A stretch of 13,618 nucleotides of DNA, taken from Spirochaetaceae bacterium. GTDB lineage: Bacteria; Spirochaetota; Spirochaetia; Treponematales; Breznakiellaceae. Numbering within the stretch: position 1 is the first letter of the stretch; every line of letters begins with the position of its first letter. Below the pieces are notes generated by a model. That model was not told the origin of the DNA. It worked only from the letters and a program-made list of their open reading frames with translations, and searched no databases. Location: contig JAISDG010000228.1 of NCBI GenBank assembly GCA_031265015.1, positions 1-13,618 on the forward strand, read 5' to 3'. Position numbers and translations under genes: made by a program. Of the stretch, positions 12,647 through 13,618 are shown piece by piece.

Positions 12647-13618
12647 GCTGGGAACGGAAAATTATCGAGGCCTTTACGGATCGTTATTTTGCCTCCGCCC
12701 CTTTGGGAGAAGCGGAGGAGCGGAACGCCATCCGGCTCCGTTCCGTTTCGATCTTTCCCGGTTTTGACGCCGCCCCGGCGGATGAAAAAGAATCCTACCT
12801 TGAGGCGGCGGAAGCCCTGGAAAAGAAGGGGCTGGTGAACCTGGTCTGGGAAAAGCGCGGAAAGGGTGAGCGGCTTAAAACCCTGGCCTGCGGTGATTTT
12901 GAAAAACTCTTCGAAGAAGCGGACCGCCGTTATCCCAGGGCCGAGGCGGAAGAAGTCCGGGTCCTGCTTGCGGAGAAGGCCGCGGAACTGCGGCGGCGCT
13001 TTCCCCGGGAACGGACGGCGGATGCGGAAAAGGCCCTGGAATTTCTGGACCGGTTTTCCCGCCGCTTCGGCTCCCGGGAAGTGGGCCGGGGACTGGGTTT
13101 ACAGAAGGTTTCCGGTTTTGTCCGGCTTCTGGAATTCTTTTTCAGGCCCGAAGAGCTGGAAAAGATAACCACCAGGGCTTTGTCTATTCTGCTTTACCGG
13201 GATTCAAAGTACCTGGAAAGCCTTCTGGAACTTTTTGCCCCCGTCCTGGCGGGGGCGCAAAAATCCCCGGCGGAACCGGGCCCTTCAAACGAAGCGGCGA
13301 AGCAAAATTCCCCGCCGGATTTTTCCTTTCTGGAACGGTCCTATCCCGAAACGATGATTTCCGGACGGATCGCGGGTGAGTACCGGAGCGGGGCTGAACC
13401 GCTGGTAAACGCCGCCGGTTTGATTCTGGGCTTTCCCCTGGAAAGCGCGGAAGCGCTTGCCTCGGTCCGGCCCCTGGGGGAATTTTTGCCGGAAAGCCAC
13501 CGGGACTCCGGGGAAAAACCCGCGCCCCTGCCTCCCGCGGTCTTAACTATAGAAAACAAGGAAACCTTTTATGCCCTGGGGAGTCCCCAAAAATACGGAA
13601 CCGGCGGCAGCCTTTCCC
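12643..13618 (+). CDS. jetD: Wadjet nuclease subunit JetD (DUF3322/DUF2220, Toprim), 3' truncated by window
   Basis: The first 325 residues of JetD are visible and the frame is open at the window edge. JetD is the Topo VI-A/Spo11-like Toprim nuclease that cuts circular DNA once JetABC has extruded it. The N-terminal part (about 1-180) is helical and fits DUF3322-type DNA-binding arms, followed by LLYRDSKYLE (about 185-194) and SYPETMISGRIAGEY. A low-complexity Pro/Ala/Ser linker lies at about 204-226. The Toprim domain begins near residue 299: VLTIENKETFY, where Glu304 (codon 13552-13554) is inferred to be the metal-binding glutamate. The DxD part of the site lies beyond the window. ATG at 12643 overlaps the jetC stop by 4 nt with no good SD of its own, so it probably depends on coupling. 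It identifies the operon as Wadjet rather than a housekeeping condensin. Confidence 0.87.
   Translation, partial: MSWERKIIEAFTDRYFASAPLGEAEERNAIRLRSVSIFPGFDAAPADEKESYLEAAEALEKKGLVNLVWEKRGKGERLKTLACGDFEKLFEEADRRYPRAEAEEVRVLLAEKAAELRRRFPRERTADAEKALEFLDRFSRRFGSREVGRGLGLQKVSGFVRLLEFFFRPEELEKITTRALSILLYRDSKYLESLLELFAPVLAGAQKSPAEPGPSNEAAKQNSPPDFSFLERSYPETMISGRIAGEYRSGAEPLVNAAGLILGFPLESAEALASVRPLGEFLPESHRDSGEKPAPLPPAVLTIENKETFYALGSPQKYGTGGSLS

Overview
This is a GC-rich bacterial window (roughly 58-60% by eye) that is densely coded and free of RNA genes, insertion sequences and CRISPR arrays. The organism cannot be fixed from the sequence. The Shine-Dalgarno (SD) sites are strong and purine-rich, and the promoters read like sigma-70 promoters. 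The gene mix (classical two-domain ArgA, MetNIQ, clostridial-like JetA) is compatible with a GC-rich spirochaete or another anaerobe, but that is a low-confidence guess.

Left part (1-1365): the 3' end of a PfkB-family sugar-phosphate kinase on the + strand runs tail-to-tail, with a 14 bp overlap, into a CYTH-domain (CyaB/ThTPase-like) gene on the - strand.

Methionine block (about 1461-5666, - strand), in transcription order: metN (ATPase), metI (permease), metQ (binding protein), a PLP-dependent trans-sulfuration enzyme (metC/metB type), then msrA. Together these take up D/L-methionine, interconvert it with cysteine or homocysteine, and repair oxidised methionine. The promoters before metN and metQ carry the same imperfect palindrome (TTCC-N13-GGAA, with the inner GATA shared) across the -10/start region. 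This looks like an operator for one regulator. The metQ promoter is a perfect TTGACA-N17-TATAAT. The gap between metQ and metC holds a perfect 9 bp hairpin and a terminator-like hairpin that competes with an alternative pairing.

argA (5715-7106, - strand) encodes a classical N-acetylglutamate synthase. It is divergent from the right-hand operon. The gap between them contains three consecutive small palindromes around GGGAACC.

Right part (7252-13618, + strand): a complete jetA-jetB-jetC operon followed by a jetD that runs off the window, each joined to the next by a 4 bp stop/start overlap. This is a Wadjet system: an SMC-like (MukBEF-related) loop-extruding complex with a Toprim nuclease that recognises and cleaves small circular DNA such as plasmids. 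JetA resembles the DUF5716/PF18982 family rather than DUF3375, so it is probably not a type I system. The jetA start has no SD, and its -35 box lies so close that the mRNA may be leaderless. Wadjet is a described system, so its presence is not new in itself. The less expected observations are the control regions (met operator, metC leader, palindromes before jetA) and the reduced forms of MetN and MetQ.
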